In this document: positions 5,561 to 7,513 of the stretch, piece after piece | Position numbering within the stretch: the stretch's first letter is position 1 | Layout of the letters: each line of letters opens with the position of its first letter | Source of the DNA: Anaerolineales bacterium UBA4826 | GTDB taxonomy: Bacteria; Chloroflexota; Anaerolineae; UBA4142 | DNA: 7,513 nucleotides | Reading direction: 5' to 3' | Assembly: GCA_002400365.1 (NCBI GenBank) | Contig: DHFK01000116.1 | Location: 11,435 to 18,947 of the forward strand | Notes under the pieces: model-generated | What the model was told of the DNA's origin: nothing | Databases searched by the model: none | The model's input: the letters and a program-made list of their open reading frames with translations, nothing else | Program-made: the position numbers and the translations under genes

Positions 5561-7507
5561 ATGTCCAGATTGAACGGAGTGTGGCAACGCCTTCGCGGCA
5601 TATCGAGGCGACAGTGGGCGCTTGGCGCGTTCGCGGTCGTGCTCGGTTTTGCGGTGCTGATGGGCATCATTTATGCCTGGGACTATACCAACAGTCCGCC
5701 GTTCTGCGGCACGACTTGCCATACGATGCCGCCCGAGTATAACGCGTGGCAGCGCTCGCCGCACGCGCGCGTGAACTGCGTGGAATGTCACATCGGGCGC
5801 GACATCATCACCACCTCGGTCACGCGCAAGGCGGGCGACTTGATGCACGTCGTCCGCATGTCCAGCGGACGCTATACGTTTCCGCTTTACGCCACCGAAA
5901 TGCTGCCCGCGCGCGAAGCGTGCGAGCGCTGTCACTGGCCCGAGAAATTCGCGGAAGATCGTTCGATCGCGATCAAACGCTTTGAAAGCGACGAAAAGAA
6001 TACGCCGATCACGACCTACCTGCTGATGAAGACCGGCGGCGGCACCCAGCGCGAAGGCCGCGGCTTTGGCATCCACTGGCATATCGAGAACCGGATTGAC
6101 TTTATTGCGACCGACGAACTAAAACAGAGCATCCCCTGGATCCAAGTCACCGACAGCGCCGGCAACCAGACGACGTACTATGACATCGAGAATCCCTTGA
6201 CGCCCGATGAGATCAAGCGCGCGGGAAAACATCGCATGGACTGCATTGACTGCCACAACCGCGTCTCGCATACGTTCCGCAACCCGGACCAGGCGCTCGA
6301 CCAGGCGCTCGCGCTCAAGCGCGTCGACGCGTCCATTCCGTTCATCAAGAAAAAGGCGGTCGAAGCACTCACCGGCACGTATCGGAATTTCGACGATGCG
6401 AACAAGGCGATTGACACGCTCGACGGCTACTACGCCAAGACGTACACCGACTATTACAAGGGACACACGACCGAGGTCAAGGCGGCGGTGGACTATTTGA
6501 AGACGCTGTATCAATCCCTGGTCTTTCCAAGTCAGGACCTATCGTGGACGACGCATCCGGACAACCTGGGGCACAAGGATTGGCCCGGTTGTTTCCGCTG
6601 TCACGACGGCAAGCATTTCACGCAAGACAACAAGCAAGCCATCCGCATCGAATGTAACATCTGCCATACGCTGCCCGAGGTTTCGACGCCGGGCGGCGCT
6701 GCGCCGGTCATTTCGGTCGTCCGCGCCGACGAACCAGAGTCGCATCGCACGACGACCTGGCTCGCCGAGCATCGCACCGTCTTCAACGGCACCTGCCAAG
6801 CGTGCCACGACACGAACAACGCGGGCGGCAAAGACAATACTTCGTTCTGCTCGAACAGCGCGTGTCACGGCACGCAATGGAAATTTGCCGGCTTGAACGC
6901 GCCGGGACTGGCAAAGGTCTTTGCGCCGCCGGTCGCGCCCAAAGCAAGCCCGAACGTTCCGCCCAAGCCGGTGCCGCATCCGATCGGCGGATCGCCGGAC
7001 TGCCAACGCTGCCACGGCAAGGACAGCAAAGTGCGTCCGTATCCCGCCAATCACGTCGGACGCTCGAACGACGTCTGCCTCGCGTGCCACAAGCCAACTG
7101 TGCCAGAAGCGACGCCGACGTCGAATGGAGCCAAGACCGTTGTCGCCGGTCCGCCGCCAACCCCGCACGACACCGCCGGGCGCACCCAGTGTCTGGGTTG
7201 TCACGGCAGCGGCGCGGCAGGCGTTCCGCAGATCCCGCAATTCCACAAGGACTATGGGTTCACCAACAACAACTGCCTGACGTGCCACAAGTCGTCGGTC
7301 GTGCAGACGACGCCCACCGCCAGCCCGGCGCCATCGGCAACGCCGACCAAAGCCACGGGCGGTCCGCCGAACATCCCCAAGAGCCATGTCGGTCGCACGG
7401 GCTGCTTGCAGTGCCACGTCCAAGGTCTGCTCGGCGCGCCGAAATACCCGGCAAATCACGCCGGTCGCACGGAAGAGACGTGCAAGGGGTGCCACCCGGG
7501 ACCGTAG
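5561..7507 (+). CDS. Membrane-anchored 14-heme c-type cytochrome, NapC/NirT-like, with triplicated diheme tail
   Basis: A 648-residue protein with one N-terminal membrane helix (about 20-40) and fourteen candidate heme sites. The first is CX3CH (CGTTCH, 49-54) followed by Thr-Met, matching the CH-x-Met of NrfH heme 1. Canonical CXXCH motifs start at Cys73, 121, 228, 344, 365, 412, 481, 506, 544, 572, 615 and 641. A CX4CH site lies at 430-436. Two heme-poor stretches (126-227 and 233-343, the latter probably helical) separate the first hemes from the rest. The tail (about 470-648) is three diheme modules with 25-28 residues between the two Cys of each, joined by Pro/Thr/Ala-rich linkers. The likely place is the outer face of the membrane, taking electrons from quinol or from the upstream complex. 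It has its own promoter-leader block matching that of the molybdopterin operon, which suggests shared control. The stop is six bases from the window end, so further genes may follow. Confidence 0.9.
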   Translation: MSRLNGVWQRLRGISRRQWALGAFAVVLGFAVLMGIIYAWDYTNSPPFCGTTCHTMPPEYNAWQRSPHARVNCVECHIGRDIITTSVTRKAGDLMHVVRMSSGRYTFPLYATEMLPAREACERCHWPEKFAEDRSIAIKRFESDEKNTPITTYLLMKTGGGTQREGRGFGIHWHIENRIDFIATDELKQSIPWIQVTDSAGNQTTYYDIENPLTPDEIKRAGKHRMDCIDCHNRVSHTFRNPDQALDQALALKRVDASIPFIKKKAVEALTGTYRNFDDANKAIDTLDGYYAKTYTDYYKGHTTEVKAAVDYLKTLYQSLVFPSQDLSWTTHPDNLGHKDWPGCFRCHDGKHFTQDNKQAIRIECNICHTLPEVSTPGGAAPVISVVRADEPESHRTTTWLAEHRTVFNGTCQACHDTNNAGGKDNTSFCSNSACHGTQWKFAGLNAPGLAKVFAPPVAPKASPNVPPKPVPHPIGGSPDCQRCHGKDSKVRPYPANHVGRSNDVCLACHKPTVPEATPTSNGAKTVVAGPPPTPHDTAGRTQCLGCHGSGAAGVPQIPQFHKDYGFTNNNCLTCHKSSVVQTTPTASPAPSATPTKATGGPPNIPKSHVGRTGCLQCHVQGLLGAPKYPANHAGRTEETCKGCHPGP

Positions 7508-7513
7508 GGGATT

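Noticed and set aside
6539..7495. Long minus-strand open frame of 318 codons
   Set aside because: It is antisense to the 14-heme cytochrome, whose heme motifs are beyond doubt; the reverse frame is an Arg/Ala-rich shadow.

Overview
The window is one face of a respiratory electron-transfer locus, all on the + strand. Its first three genes encode a complex iron-sulfur molybdoenzyme of the polysulfide/thiosulfate reductase type: a Tat-exported molybdopterin catalytic subunit, a four-cluster ferredoxin subunit and an NrfD/PsrC membrane subunit. Two very large membrane-anchored multiheme c-type cytochromes follow, with 15 and 14 candidate heme sites. The host looks like a moderately GC-rich anaerobic or facultative bacterium. 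The style of the genes and of the intergenic repeats suggests an uncultured Chloroflexota (Anaerolineae-like) lineage, but this is inference; no rRNA or other taxonomic marker is present.

Layout: 1-240 holds a promoter-like block, a structured leader ending in an intrinsic-terminator hairpin, a perfect palindrome and a strong ribosome binding site. 241-2409 is the molybdopterin subunit, 2416-2958 the ferredoxin subunit. 2959-3090 is an intergenic repeat with a second palindrome nested inside it. 3091-4011 is the NrfD-like subunit and 4028-5269 the 15-heme cytochrome. 5270-5560 holds a second copy of the intergenic repeat, followed by a second copy of the promoter plus leader plus terminator block. 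5561-7507 is the 14-heme cytochrome. Only six bases follow its stop.

How the parts may work together: the NrfD subunit should exchange electrons with the quinone pool, the ferredoxin subunit should wire it to the molybdopterin site outside the membrane, and the NapC/NrfH-like cytochromes should carry electrons onward to, or in from, other partners. The substrate cannot be read from sequence. The residue expected to ligate molybdenum appears to be Gly173 instead of Cys, so the subunit may have AioA-like ligand-free metal chemistry, may be a non-catalytic Qrc/ACIII-like conduit, or may carry a point error.

The most unusual observation is the regulatory block present twice (about 6-167 and 5376-5544), in front of the first gene and in front of the last. 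It has 11-bp-phased TTTGAC repeats, an 18-nt identical core that folds as a hairpin, and a terminator hairpin whose stem differs between the copies by compensatory base changes. This looks like a conserved cis-acting RNA that co-regulates two transcription units of one pathway.
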